A stretch of DNA of 47,131 nucleotides from Chloroflexota bacterium (GCA_005881715.1 VBEE01000039.1:1-47131); one strand, 5' to 3'; positions 1-7,063 are shown, counted from the first letter of the stretch. The notes: generated from the letters alone by a model not told the origin. Program-made: numbers and translations.

Positions 1-335
1 CGGGAGCGGCCGCCGTGATGCCGGGCGCGGCGCCGATTGGCACGACACTCGGCCTTCAGAACCTTTTGAATCTCGAGCTGATCGTGAGCAAGGTCAAGGT
101 GCCGGTTATCATCGATGCCGGCCTGGGCGTGCCGTCCGAAGCCGCACGCTGCCTCGAGCTGGGCGCGGCGGGGGTGCTCGTCAACACGGCTATCGCGCGC
201 GCGAAGAACCCGCCGGAGATGGCGCGGGCGTTTGCCGAGGCGGTGGTGGCGGGCCGCCGCGCCTTCAACGCCGGTCGGGCCCACATCGGGGTGAGGGCCG
301 TCGCCAGCAGCCCGGCCGAGGGGATTCCCGTTTAG
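1..335 (+). CDS. thiG: Thiazole synthase ThiG, C-terminal part (cut by window start)
   Basis: ThiG builds the thiazole phosphate ring of thiamine in the cytoplasm from deoxyxylulose phosphate, dehydroglycine and the ThiS thiocarboxylate. About 110 C-terminal residues are visible, reading in frame from base 3. They include the [16 protein letters not shown] stretch, the [14 protein letters not shown] phosphate-binding strand-loop and the [14 protein letters not shown] segment, all typical of the end of the TIM barrel. Family members usually have about 255 residues, so more than half lies upstream of the window. The gene stops at TAG 333-335 and thiL follows at once, so the two thiamine genes are probably cotranscribed. 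The family call is firm; nothing can be said about the start or promoter. Confidence 0.93.
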   Translation, partial: GAAAVMPGAAPIGTTLGLQNLLNLELIVSKVKVPVIIDAGLGVPSEAARCLELGAAGVLVNTAIARAKNPPEMARAFAEAVVAGRRAFNAGRAHIGVRAVASSPAEGIPV

Positions 336-342
336 CAAGACG

Positions 343-1341
343 CTGCGCCGCGTTGGCGAGCGTGGGCTGCTTCAGTCGCTGAAACCCTTTGTCAACCCAG
401 CCGGGCGACGGCTGCTGATCGGAGCACGCGAGAATGATGACGCGGCCGTCTGGCGAAGTGAAGCAGGCGCCGTCGTCGGAACCATCGACACGATGGTGGA
501 GGGGATCGACTTTCGGCTCGAGTGGCCTGGCCTCACCTTTCGAGCGATCGGCCGGCGTCTGATGACCATCAACCTCAGCGACCTGGCCGCCATGGGGGCG
601 CAGCCGCGACATGCGCTGATCTCGTTAGCCCTGCCGGGCCGGTTGGCCATCGCTGACGTGACCGACCTGTACCGCGGCATCGCCGAGCGGGCTCAGCAAT
701 ACGGTTGCACGGTCGCCGGCGGGGACTTGAGTGGAACGGATGGCCCGTTGGTGTTGACGGCCGCGCTCTACGGCACGATCGCACCTGGCTCGCGACCGCT
801 GCGGCGCGCAGGAGCTCGCGCCGGCTGGGCTCTGGCCGTCACGGGGAGACTTGGGCTTGCCTCGGCGGGGTTGGCATTACTGCTCGAAGGAAAGCGGCCG
901 CGGACGACAGCCGAACGTCGCTTCGTCAAAGCTCTCTACGACCCGCAGCCCCGGGTGGAGGCCGCCAAAATCCTGCAGGTGATGGGGGTGCGGGTGGCCG
1001 GCGATATCAGCGATGGGCTCTACCGGGAAATCGAGCGCATCGCGCAGCCCGCCGGCCTGGGAGCTACCGTCGAGGCCGGTCGGATCCCGCTTGACCAAGA
1101 CCTTCGGCGTGGGCGCGAACACGCATGGGCAGGCGGGCTGATGGAATCCGAAGACTATGAGCTCGTGTGCGCCGCGCCGCGCAAGGTGTTGGAGGCCGCG
1201 GGACGACGGCTCCGCGAGCGCTTCAGACTGAACCTCTCGATCATCGGGAACCTGACACGGGAGGCCGGCATCCGGGTGCGGGTCGACGGCCGGCTCGTTT
1301 CCATCCCGAGTCTGGGAGCAGGCTATGACCACTTCCGTTAG
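343..1341 (+). CDS. thiL: Thiamine-monophosphate kinase ThiL
   Basis: ThiL phosphorylates thiamine monophosphate to the active cofactor thiamine diphosphate using ATP. The first ATG in frame (493) would remove the ENDDAAV Mg/ATP-binding motif, encoded around 433-453. The family's conserved N-terminal helix (RRVGERGLL...) is also encoded upstream in the same frame, after an in-frame stop at 292-294. No ATG, GTG or TTG occurs in frame between that stop and 493, so I place the start at CTG 343, tentatively. Downstream, TIDTMVEGIDF, the NLSDLAAMGAQP loop and GDISDGLYREI match the family. The 3' end overlaps tsaE by 17 nt. This thiL-tsaE-tsaB-rimI-tsaD order is widespread in Gram-positive bacteria. 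Product certain, start uncertain; 493 is the conservative alternative. Confidence 0.9.
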   Translation: MRRVGERGLLQSLKPFVNPAGRRLLIGARENDDAAVWRSEAGAVVGTIDTMVEGIDFRLEWPGLTFRAIGRRLMTINLSDLAAMGAQPRHALISLALPGRLAIADVTDLYRGIAERAQQYGCTVAGGDLSGTDGPLVLTAALYGTIAPGSRPLRRAGARAGWALAVTGRLGLASAGLALLLEGKRPRTTAERRFVKALYDPQPRVEAAKILQVMGVRVAGDISDGLYREIERIAQPAGLGATVEAGRIPLDQDLRRGREHAWAGGLMESEDYELVCAAPRKVLEAAGRRLRERFRLNLSIIGNLTREAGIRVRVDGRLVSIPSLGAGYDHFR

Positions 1342-1780
1342 CACGGCGTCGGTGGATGAGACCCGGGAGGTTGGACGCCGCCTGGGGCTCGTCGTGGAGG
1401 CGGGTGACGTCATCGCGCTGGAGGGAGAGCTCGGGACCGGAAAAACGGAGCTGGTCAAGGGGATCGCCGAGGCACTCGGCGTCACGTCCGGTGTGCACAG
1501 TCCGACATTTGTCCTGCATCACCGCTATCGGGGCCGTCTGCCCATCGAGCATTACGACCTTTATCGCCTCGAGGGTCTGGCCTGGGTCGACACGGGTCTG
1601 GATGAGCCGGCGCCCGAGGCGGTCACCGTGATCGAGTGGCCGGAGCGCGCCGCCGTGCTCGACGATTGGGCGACGACCCGGATCCGTCTGACGGCGCCGG
1701 GCCCGACACGTCGCCGGCTCACATTCATCCGTGGCCCGGAACGGATTCGGGCGGTGTTCGAGCATGCGCCTCGCGATTGA
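1325..1780 (+). CDS. tsaE: tRNA t6A biosynthesis ATPase TsaE
   Basis: TsaE is the ATPase that works with TsaB and TsaD to put threonylcarbamoyl on A37 of ANN-decoding tRNAs. The 151-residue length is normal for the family. The Walker A motif GELGTGKT lies at residues 34-41, followed by the family signature SPTFVLHHRY and the HYDLYRLEGL segment. The ATG at 1325 lies inside the end of thiL (17 nt overlap), and the gene runs 17 nt past the chosen tsaB start, so translation of this group is probably coupled. The partner genes tsaB and tsaD follow directly. Confidence 0.95.
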   Translation: MTTSVSTASVDETREVGRRLGLVVEAGDVIALEGELGTGKTELVKGIAEALGVTSGVHSPTFVLHHRYRGRLPIEHYDLYRLEGLAWVDTGLDEPAPEAVTVIEWPERAAVLDDWATTRIRLTAPGPTRRRLTFIRGPERIRAVFEHAPRD

Positions 1781-2408
1781 CACGTCGGGCGCCGAGCAGG
1801 CCATGGTCGTGCTCGACGGCCACCGCCTGCTGGCGGCTGAGGACTGGGTCCGAAGCCGGGATGACGCTCCGGTGCTGGCCCGCCTCGACGCGCTGGTGAA
1901 GCGGGCGGGCGGCAGGCCGGATGACCTGGACGGGGTGGCCGCCGCGCGTGGCCCGGGTTCGTTCACCGGCCTTCGGGTCGGGCTGTCCCTGGCCGCCGGG
2001 CTGGCCTATGCGCGGCACGTTCCGCTCCACCTCGTCGACAGTCTCCTGATCCTCGCGCGCCGGGCGACTGGAGACGCCGCCACCGTCGCGCTCCGTGACG
2101 CCGGCCGGTCCGAGGTCTACGCCTGGCGGGCCGGTGAACCGGCTCGGCGCATGGCGACGGATGAGCTTGCTCCGTGGCTCCCATCCAGCGCTCGCATCAT
2201 CGTGGAGCCGGCGGGCATGCTGGCCACGTGGTCGTCCGGGCATGCTCACCTCGAAATTCCGCCCGGGGGACGCCGGGCGCTGAGCGCGGCGCTTCTGGAT
2301 TCCGCCATTTGGACCTTCGAATCCCAAAAACCACTGCGATATGATGAGGTGCAGGCGCTCTACGTTCAGCCCGCGGCCGCCGAGGAGCGACGAAGGAAGG
2401 CCCCATGA
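1764..2408 (+). CDS. tsaB: tRNA t6A biosynthesis protein TsaB
   Basis: TsaB is the inactive ASKHA-fold paralogue of TsaD; it forms the scaffold of the bacterial threonylcarbamoyl transferase complex. The 214-residue product starts MRLAIDTSG, the expected first beta strand. It carries the diagnostic ARGPGSFTGLRVG motif at about residues 61-73, followed by GLAYARHVPLHLVDSL. I chose ATG 1764 over the in-frame GTG 1731 because the family begins at this strand. The start sits inside the end of tsaE, and the stop overlaps the next ATG (ATGA at 2405-2408), which implies translational coupling to the rimI-tsaD fusion. Confidence 0.93.
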   Translation: MRLAIDTSGAEQAMVVLDGHRLLAAEDWVRSRDDAPVLARLDALVKRAGGRPDDLDGVAAARGPGSFTGLRVGLSLAAGLAYARHVPLHLVDSLLILARRATGDAATVALRDAGRSEVYAWRAGEPARRMATDELAPWLPSSARIIVEPAGMLATWSSGHAHLEIPPGGRRALSAALLDSAIWTFESQKPLRYDEVQALYVQPAAAEERRRKAP

Positions 2409-4005
2409 TGATGCAACTGAAGTCCCGAGTCCTCGTCGACGCCATGCGCGAGGATGACATCCCGGAAGTGCAGGCGATCGAGCGCGAAATCTTCCCCACT
2501 CCCTGGCCGCGCAACGCCTACTACCGCGAGCTGCACCACAATCGGTCCGCCTATTACCTCGTGCTGCGGCGCGACGAGGAGATCGTCGGCTACGCCGGAC
2601 TGTGGAAGATGAGCGACGAAGCCCACATCACCACCGTCGGCGTCCGGGCGAACCAGCAGGGGAAGGGGTACGGTCACGCCCTGATGGCGGCGCTGATCCA
2701 GCGCGCGTATCATCTCGGCTCGCGCTGGCTCACGCTCGAGGTGCGGCCGTCGAACGACGTCGCCGTCCGGCTCTACGAAAAGTTCGGTTTCAAGGTCATC
2801 GGTCGCCGTCGCGGTTACTACACGGACAACAACGAGGACGCGATCGTCATGTGGTCGGACTCGATCCAGGCTCCGAGCTTCAAGAAGCGGTTCAAAGACA
2901 TCTTGCAGACGCTCGACTTCGAAGGGCTGGATACCAGCACGCCGCAGTACCCGGACCGGCGCCTCCTGGCGATCAAGACCTCCTGCGATGAAACGGCCGC
3001 GGCCGTTGTGGCGAGTGGACCGCGGCTTCTGTCGAATGTCATCCGGTCGCAGGATGAGCTCCACGCACCCTTCGGCGGCGTCGTCCCGGAGATTGCCGCG
3101 CGCGCCCACCTGCAGACGCTGATCCCCGTGATCGAACGAGCCCTCGAAACCGCCGGGACCCGCTGGGAGCAGGTCGATGGCGTCGCGGTGACCCGCGGCC
3201 CTGGACTCGTGGGCTGCCTGCTGGTCGGGGTCAACGTGGCGCAGGCGATTGCCTGGGCGCGCAAGCTGCCGGTCGTCGGCGTCAGTCACCTGGCGGCTCA
3301 TGTTTTCGCCGCCCAGCTCGAAACGCCCGAACTCCGTCCACCGTTGCTCGGGTTGGTGGTGTCGGGCGGGCACAGCGACCTGATCCGCTGGCAGGAGGAT
3401 GGCAGCATCAGCGTGATCGGACGGACGCGCGACGACGCCGCGGGGGAGGCCTTCGACAAGGGGGCGCGCATCCTGGGCCTGCCATTTCCTGGTGGTCCGG
3501 CGATTGATCGGCTGGCGAGTGCTGGCGATCCCCGGGCCATCGCGTTTCCGCGGCGGACTTCAGCTTCAGCGGGGTCAAGACCGCGCTGCTCTACGAGGTG
3601 CGAAAGCGCAAGGCGCTGTCCGAGCAAGAGCGCGCGGATCTGGCGGCCAGCTACCAGGAGGCGATCGTCGATGCGCTGTTGCAGCGGGTTGAAGCGGCAG
3701 TATTCCCGGCCCCGGTTCGCGGGGAAGGTTCAGTCGCGGCTTTGTTGCCCTCTCCCGCGAGCGGGGGAGGGTCAGCGTGGGGGTCGGCCCCGACGGTCGT
3801 GCTCGGAGGCGGCGTGGCGCGCAACCGGCGGCTACGGGAAGCCGCGCAGCAACGACTTGGCTCGCGGGTGCACCTGGTGATCCCGGCGCCTGAGCTCTGC
3901 ACCGACAATGCGGCGATGATCGGCGCCGCCGCCCTGATCGAGTGGGATCGGCGGGGCCCTGATCCGGTGCCGTTCGATGCCGACCCCAGCCTCGGATTCG
4001 CCTAA
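2405..4005 (+). CDS. tsaD: RimI-TsaD fusion (GNAT acetyltransferase + tRNA threonylcarbamoyltransferase), frameshifted in TsaD
   Basis: Residues 1-165 are a RimI-type GNAT N-acetyltransferase (acetyl-CoA loop RANQQGKGYG at 81-90, then RLYEKFGFK), a family that acetylates ribosomal protein S18. From about residue 186 the same frame becomes TsaD, the catalytic t6A transferase: KTSCDETAAAV, metal-binding H295 and H299, then an SGGHS loop. After IAFPRR (about 3556) this frame turns to nonsense and stops at 3880. The family continuation DFSFSGVKTALLYEV resumes one frame over from 3556 and runs to the stop at 4005, including LGGGVARN and CTDNAAMI. TsaD members usually have several more residues between FPR and DFSFSG, so a small deletion with a net frame change is likely: an assembly error or a real lesion. 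An extra stretch of about 24 residues sits before the LGGG loop, over a palindrome. Joined length is near 530 residues. Confidence 0.85.
3548..3560 (+). other. Frameshift point inside the TsaD domain
   Basis: Reading frame 2 encodes AIAFPRR up to about 3556. Frame 1 encodes DFSFSGVKTALL from 3556 onward. The junction is a run of CGG repeats (ccgcggcgg), a plausible place for a base-calling error or slippage. Relative to the family the junction also lacks several residues, so the change is not simply one inserted or lost base. Confidence 0.75.
3748..3782. repeat. REP-like GC-rich palindrome inserted within tsaD
   Basis: An 11-bp inverted repeat (CCCTCTCCCGC at 3748-3758 against GCGGGGGAGGG at 3761-3771, one G-T pair) is followed by TCAGCGTGGGG. 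The same arrangement, palindrome then CAGGCTGTGGGG, recurs between ligA and the next gene at 11458. In tsaD it is translated in frame as PSPASGGGSAWG and falls in the loop before the conserved LGGGV, where the family normally has only about eight residues. This is typical of short mobile palindromes that tolerate insertion in coding loops. Confidence 0.6.
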
Positions 4006-4028
4006 CCTGGGCCACCGGCGCCGGGCCC

Positions 4029-4057
4029 TTGAACCTGCCCGGGCCATCAGGTATCAT
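4029..4057 (+). promoter_or_regulatory. Sigma-70-type promoter of groES
   Basis: TTGAAC at 4029-4034 is followed by exactly 17 nt and then TATCAT at 4052-4057. The -10 box abuts the CIRCE element, so transcription would begin inside the operator, as is usual for HrcA-controlled chaperone promoters. Confidence 0.75.
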
Positions 4058-4083
4058 TAGCACTCGGACTAACTGAGTGCTAA
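4057..4083 (+). promoter_or_regulatory. CIRCE operator (HrcA binding site)
   Basis: A perfect consensus inverted repeat: TTAGCACTC (4057-4065), 9-nt spacer, GAGTGCTAA (4075-4083). It sits between the -10 box and the groES ribosome site (AAGGAGGA, 4095-4102). The heat-shock repressor HrcA binds this element in many bacteria, so heat-inducible repression of groES is expected. hrcA is not in the window. Confidence 0.96.
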
Positions 4084-4108
4084 CCACCGCCAGCAAGGAG
4101 GATCGCGT

Positions 4109-4411
4109 ATGAACTTAAGGCCACTGGGAGATCGGGTCGTGATCAAGCCCGTGGAGCGTGAAGAGCGCACCAAGAGCGGCATCGTGCTGCCCGACACCGC
4201 CAAGGAGAAGCCACAGGAGGGCATGGTCGAAGCCGTCGGGAACGGCCGCTTCATCGAGGCGACCGGCAAGCGGGAGCCGCTCGATGTCAAGGTCGGCGAC
4301 CGCGTCGTCTATGCGAAATACGCCGGCAGTGAGATCAAGCTCGACGAGACCGAGTACCTGATCGTGTCCGAGAAGGACATCCTCGCTGTCGTCGCGAACG
4401 GCAAGAAGTAA
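4109..4411 (+). CDS. groES: Co-chaperonin GroES (Hsp10)
   Basis: GroES caps the GroEL folding chamber as a heptameric lid. The product has 100 residues, slightly longer than usual. It begins [16 protein letters not shown], contains the mobile loop region [20 protein letters not shown] and ends in [12 protein letters not shown], all family hallmarks. An excellent Shine-Dalgarno sequence lies 6 nt before ATG 4109, and a CIRCE-controlled promoter lies upstream. Unlike the usual groESL operon, no groEL follows: a terminator comes 20 nt after the stop, and the next gene is on the other strand. Confidence 0.98.
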   Translation: MNLRPLGDRVVIKPVEREERTKSGIVLPDTAKEKPQEGMVEAVGNGRFIEATGKREPLDVKVGDRVVYAKYAGSEIKLDETEYLIVSEKDILAVVANGKK

Positions 4412-4431
4412 CTCCGCGCAAAACCAACGGG

Positions 4432-4460
4432 AGCCAGCCTACGGGCTGGCTTTTTTTATT
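4432..4460 (+). terminator. Rho-independent terminator after groES
   Basis: Stem GCCAGCC (4433-4439), loop TACG, stem GGCTGGC (4444-4450), then a run of seven T (4451-4457). It also contains the last codons and stop (4439-4441) of the convergent peroxiredoxin gene, so it may serve both directions, although the T-tract on the minus side is weaker. Confidence 0.9.
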
Positions 4461-4957
4461 TTCGCTCTCGGGATCATCGGCAGGGCCAGCATCGCCTCCG
4501 TCATCGCCGCGTACTGCTCCTGGCTGCGCCAGTCATAGTGCGGATTGCGCCAGCGGACATAGCCCCGGTAGTCGATGAGAAACAGTGAACGCTGCGCGAC
4601 GCCGCGCTCCTCGATGAGGACGCCATAGCGGCGCGCGACGGACTTGTCCCAGTCGGCGAGCAACGGGAAGGGCAGGTCGCCCAGGCTCTTCGCGTAGGCC
4701 TTGTGCGCCCAGATGTGATCGACACTGACGGCGAGCACCTGGGTCTCCCCCTTGACGAACTGCTCGTGATCACCTCGCAAGGAGGTGAGCTCATTCGTTC
4801 AACCCGGGCTGAAGTCGAAGACATAGAAGCACAGAAGGACGTGCTTGGTTCCGCGGAAGGACGACAGCGCAACCGGGTCGCCGTCCGGCGTGCCGGGCAG
4901 GTTGAAGTCTGGTGCCTGGTCACCAATTCCCGGCATGCTGGCCGCGGCGCTCGACAT
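4439..4957 (-). CDS. Peroxiredoxin with in-frame TGA at the peroxidatic position (probable selenoprotein)
   Basis: Thiol peroxidase of the AhpC/TSA (PF00578) fold, predicted to reduce peroxides in the cytoplasm. Reading from ATG 4957 gives [18 protein letters not shown]..., strand [11 protein letters not shown], then [16 protein letters not shown] and a complete C-terminal half ([45 protein letters not shown]). The TGA (plus 4799-4801, codon 53) is exactly where the family has its peroxidatic Cys: V-x3-S-x2-U mirrors the P-x3-T/S-x2-C motif. Both flanks are intact and in one frame, 172 residues in all, normal length. A 7-bp hairpin starts 10 nt after the TGA. Only one other Cys (43) is present and there is no resolving Cys, so it would be a 1-Sec enzyme. 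Read as a stop, TGA would leave only the catalytically empty C-terminal half from TTG 4780. The alternative is a nonsense mutation. The gene lies convergent to groES and divergent from the next gene, with only 19 nt between starts. Confidence 0.85.
4770..4801 (-). promoter_or_regulatory. UGA codon and SECIS-like hairpin in the peroxiredoxin mRNA
   Basis: On the minus strand the UGA occupies 4801-4799. Seventeen nucleotides later comes the 5-nt loop CUUGC (4781-4777), closed by a perfect 7-bp stem, UCACCUC (4788-4782) with GAGGUGA (4776-4770). Bacterial selenocysteine insertion elements are hairpins just downstream of UGA with the apical loop roughly 16-37 nt away, so position and stem fit. 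The usual G at the first or second loop position is absent (the G is fourth), so recognition by SelB is not proven. Confidence 0.6.
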
Positions 4958-4976
4958 CGACCTATTGTAGGTTTGG

Positions 4977-5615
4977 GTGATTTTTCGCGATCGTGTGGAT
5001 GCCGGGGAACGCCTGGCCGCGGCGCTGCAGCGCTACCGCGATGCACCGGACACCGTTGTCCTCGGCATCCCGCGCGGCGGTGTGGTGGTGGCCAAGGCTA
5101 TCGCGGTCGAGCTGTACCTGCCGCTATCGATCTGTCCCGTGCGCAAGCTCGGCGCGCCCGGCAACTCGGAGCTGGCCATCGGAGCTGTCGATGACGATGG
5201 CGTCCTGGTCTTCGATCGCAAGCTGAGCCGCCACATCGGCCTGACCGACGAGGACCTCGCTCGCGCCGCCGAACGCCAGCGCGCTGAACTCCGCGCCTGG
5301 CTGTCGGCCCTGGGCGCGGGGACGCTGCCGCCGCTCGACGGCCGCACCGTGATCCTGACGGACGACGGGGTTGCCACCGGATACACCGCGCAAGCCGGCG
5401 TCGAGACGGTTCGCCGGCGCGGCGCTCACCGGGTGGTGCTGGCCGTGCCGGTTGCCCCGCCGGACACGGCGGAATGGTTGGCCCCGCAGGTCGACGAATT
5501 CGTCTGCCTGGCCAGGCCCGAGCCCTTCTATGCCGTCGGCAACTTCTTCGAGGAATGGCCACAGGTCACCGACGACGAGGTTCGAGCGCTGCTGCTGGCC
5601 GGTAACACGTTGTAG
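4977..5615 (+). CDS. Phosphoribosyltransferase-family protein
   Basis: A type I PRTase-fold protein of 212 residues. The PRPP-binding motif [13 protein letters not shown] is at residues 125-137, and the PPi-loop region [16 protein letters not shown] is at about 28-43. Such stand-alone proteins resemble the ones found fused to or beside alpha/beta hydrolases and often linked to dormancy or stress genes. The true substrate is not known, and I see no base-specificity hood that would identify it. The start is GTG 4977, giving [13 protein letters not shown], the common N-terminus. Its start lies only 19 nt from the divergent peroxiredoxin start, so the two promoters must overlap or lie inside the opposite gene. 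Confidence 0.88.
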   Translation: MIFRDRVDAGERLAAALQRYRDAPDTVVLGIPRGGVVVAKAIAVELYLPLSICPVRKLGAPGNSELAIGAVDDDGVLVFDRKLSRHIGLTDEDLARAAERQRAELRAWLSALGAGTLPPLDGRTVILTDDGVATGYTAQAGVETVRRRGAHRVVLAVPVAPPDTAEWLAPQVDEFVCLARPEPFYAVGNFFEEWPQVTDDEVRALLLAGNTL

Positions 5616-5644
5616 CGGGGACTGACACACCGGCAAGGTCGGCG

Positions 5645-5680
5645 CCCGTCACCCGGTTACAGAAGCGTGACGGGTTCTTT
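5645..5680 (+). terminator. Terminator-like hairpin after the phosphoribosyltransferase gene
   Basis: CCCGTCAC (5645-5652) pairs with GTGACGGG (5667-5674) across a 14-nt loop and is followed by TTCTTT. The stem is strong but the T-tract is interrupted. Confidence 0.55.
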
Positions 5681-5719
5681 GGGTGGCATTTGGACACCCG
5701 GTCATATAGTGGTGGGCGC

Positions 5720-7063
5720 ATGACGCTCTTCAAGAAGGGAAAGGCCGACCAAGGCGGTGGCGCGTCCAAAGGGCCAGCCTTCAGTCCGATCGACCGATTC
5801 GGCCTTCTCGGCCTGCTCGATCAGGTGGTCAACGGCGGCCAGTCCGGCGTGCTCGAATTGCACGAGCCGCGCGGGAACTGGGTATACGCGTTCCAGGCCG
5901 GCGCGTTGACGCATGCCAGTGGCGGGCGCGTCCGGGGAGCTCGCCAGGCCTTCGACCTGCTCTGGGAGTTCCAGAGCGGCGAGTTTTCCTTCACGACAGG
6001 CCAGAACCCGGGTCTGGCGGGCAACCTCTACATCGACAAGGGCCGGCTGCTGGACCTGCTGCGCCGCAGCCAGGCCGTTCTCCAGGGACCCTCCGCCCCG
6101 TACATCCCGCCCGGCCAACAGCGGCCGATCGCACCCGCGAACCAACCCTACCGGCCCCCGGTGCCCGGGCAGGCGCCCACCTGGCAGCCGGCAGCGCCCG
6201 GCCAGTACCCGGTGGCGCCGCCGCAGGGCTGGCCACCGGCGGGCCAGCCGGGCATGCCACCGGCCCCCACCTGGGGCGCGGGTTACCCCCCGCCGCAGGG
6301 ATACCCCGGCGCCCCTTATCCGGGTGCGCCATACCCCGTGCAGCCGGCCCCCGGACAGCCGTACCCGCCTCAGCCGTATCCGCCGCAGGCGTACCCGCAG
6401 GGGATGCCACCGCAGGGCATGCCACCGCAGGCGATGCCGCCCCAGCCGATGCCGCCTCAAGCACCGGCCGCTCGACCGGCCCGGCCCGTAACACCCCCGA
6501 GCTTTTCGGTGCCACCGATGCCGATTCCGAAGAAGCGCGAGCCTCTCCCGACTTACCAGCCGCCGGCTGCCGCGCCAGGTCCGGTTGCCGAGCCGCCGAG
6601 GCCGGCGCCGGCCAGTGACGATCTGGCGGCGCTACGGGCGAGCCTGGTGGCCCAGGCGCCGCCGGTCCGCCCGGCGCCCACCGGTCCCGCCTGGGGCGTT
6701 CGCAGCGCTGAGGGCACGGTTACGCCGCTCCCCGTCGCGCCCGTCAAGGGCAAGGGCAAGGGAAAGGGGAAAGCCAACGCAAAGGCCGGCGTCAAGGGAG
6801 CCAAGCAAGACTCCAAACTCAAGGCGGCCATCAAGGTGCAACTCATCACGTTTCTCCTGTGGGCCTGCGAGCGCAAGTACTCGCCCGATGATCACTGGAC
6901 CCTCAAAGACGCGTTCGAGGTCTCGACTATGGAGTTGCGTGACCAGTTCTTCAGCGCCTTCTCGCAATCGCTGAAGTCGGCCAACCGGCCGCGCTCCGAT
7001 GACGACGACGACGTGGACGACATGGCCGCCGGCCGGATGCGCGGCCGCGGCCGCCGCCACTAG
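5720..7063 (+). CDS. DUF4388 (PATAN-like) protein with Pro-rich linker and charged C-terminal domain
   Basis: Residues about 10-125 look like a DUF4388/PATAN domain (FGLLGLLDQVVNGGQSGVLEL, then QAFDLLWEFQSGEFSF and YIDKGRLLDLL), a fold seen in bacterial signalling proteins and linked to response regulators and gliding or polarity control. Residues about 130-320 are a Pro/Gln/Tyr/Gly-rich disordered linker with repeated PPQ-GMPPQ units. Near residue 350 is a (KG)n basic stretch, then a helical segment (KVQLITFLLWACERKYSPDDHW). The tail has a run of aspartates and then RGRGRR. ATG 5720 was preferred over TTG 5690 because the basic start MTLFKKGK leads straight into the domain. No signal peptide or membrane segment is seen. 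The exact role is unknown. Confidence 0.75.
   Translation: MTLFKKGKADQGGGASKGPAFSPIDRFGLLGLLDQVVNGGQSGVLELHEPRGNWVYAFQAGALTHASGGRVRGARQAFDLLWEFQSGEFSFTTGQNPGLAGNLYIDKGRLLDLLRRSQAVLQGPSAPYIPPGQQRPIAPANQPYRPPVPGQAPTWQPAAPGQYPVAPPQGWPPAGQPGMPPAPTWGAGYPPPQGYPGAPYPGAPYPVQPAPGQPYPPQPYPPQAYPQGMPPQGMPPQAMPPQPMPPQAPAARPARPVTPPSFSVPPMPIPKKREPLPTYQPPAAAPGPVAEPPRPAPASDDLAALRASLVAQAPPVRPAPTGPAWGVRSAEGTVTPLPVAPVKGKGKGKGKANAKAGVKGAKQDSKLKAAIKVQLITFLLWACERKYSPDDHWTLKDAFEVSTMELRDQFFSAFSQSLKSANRPRSDDDDDVDDMAAGRMRGRGRRH

Noticed and set aside
4439-4780. Peroxiredoxin as a stand-alone 113-residue protein from TTG 4780
   Set aside because: It would lack the active site and first strands, all of which are encoded in the same frame just upstream of the TGA.
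4501-5046. Alternative 181-codon minus frame over the peroxiredoxin
   Set aside because: Ser/Arg-rich shadow; the peroxiredoxin frame reading through TGA shows the conserved fold instead.
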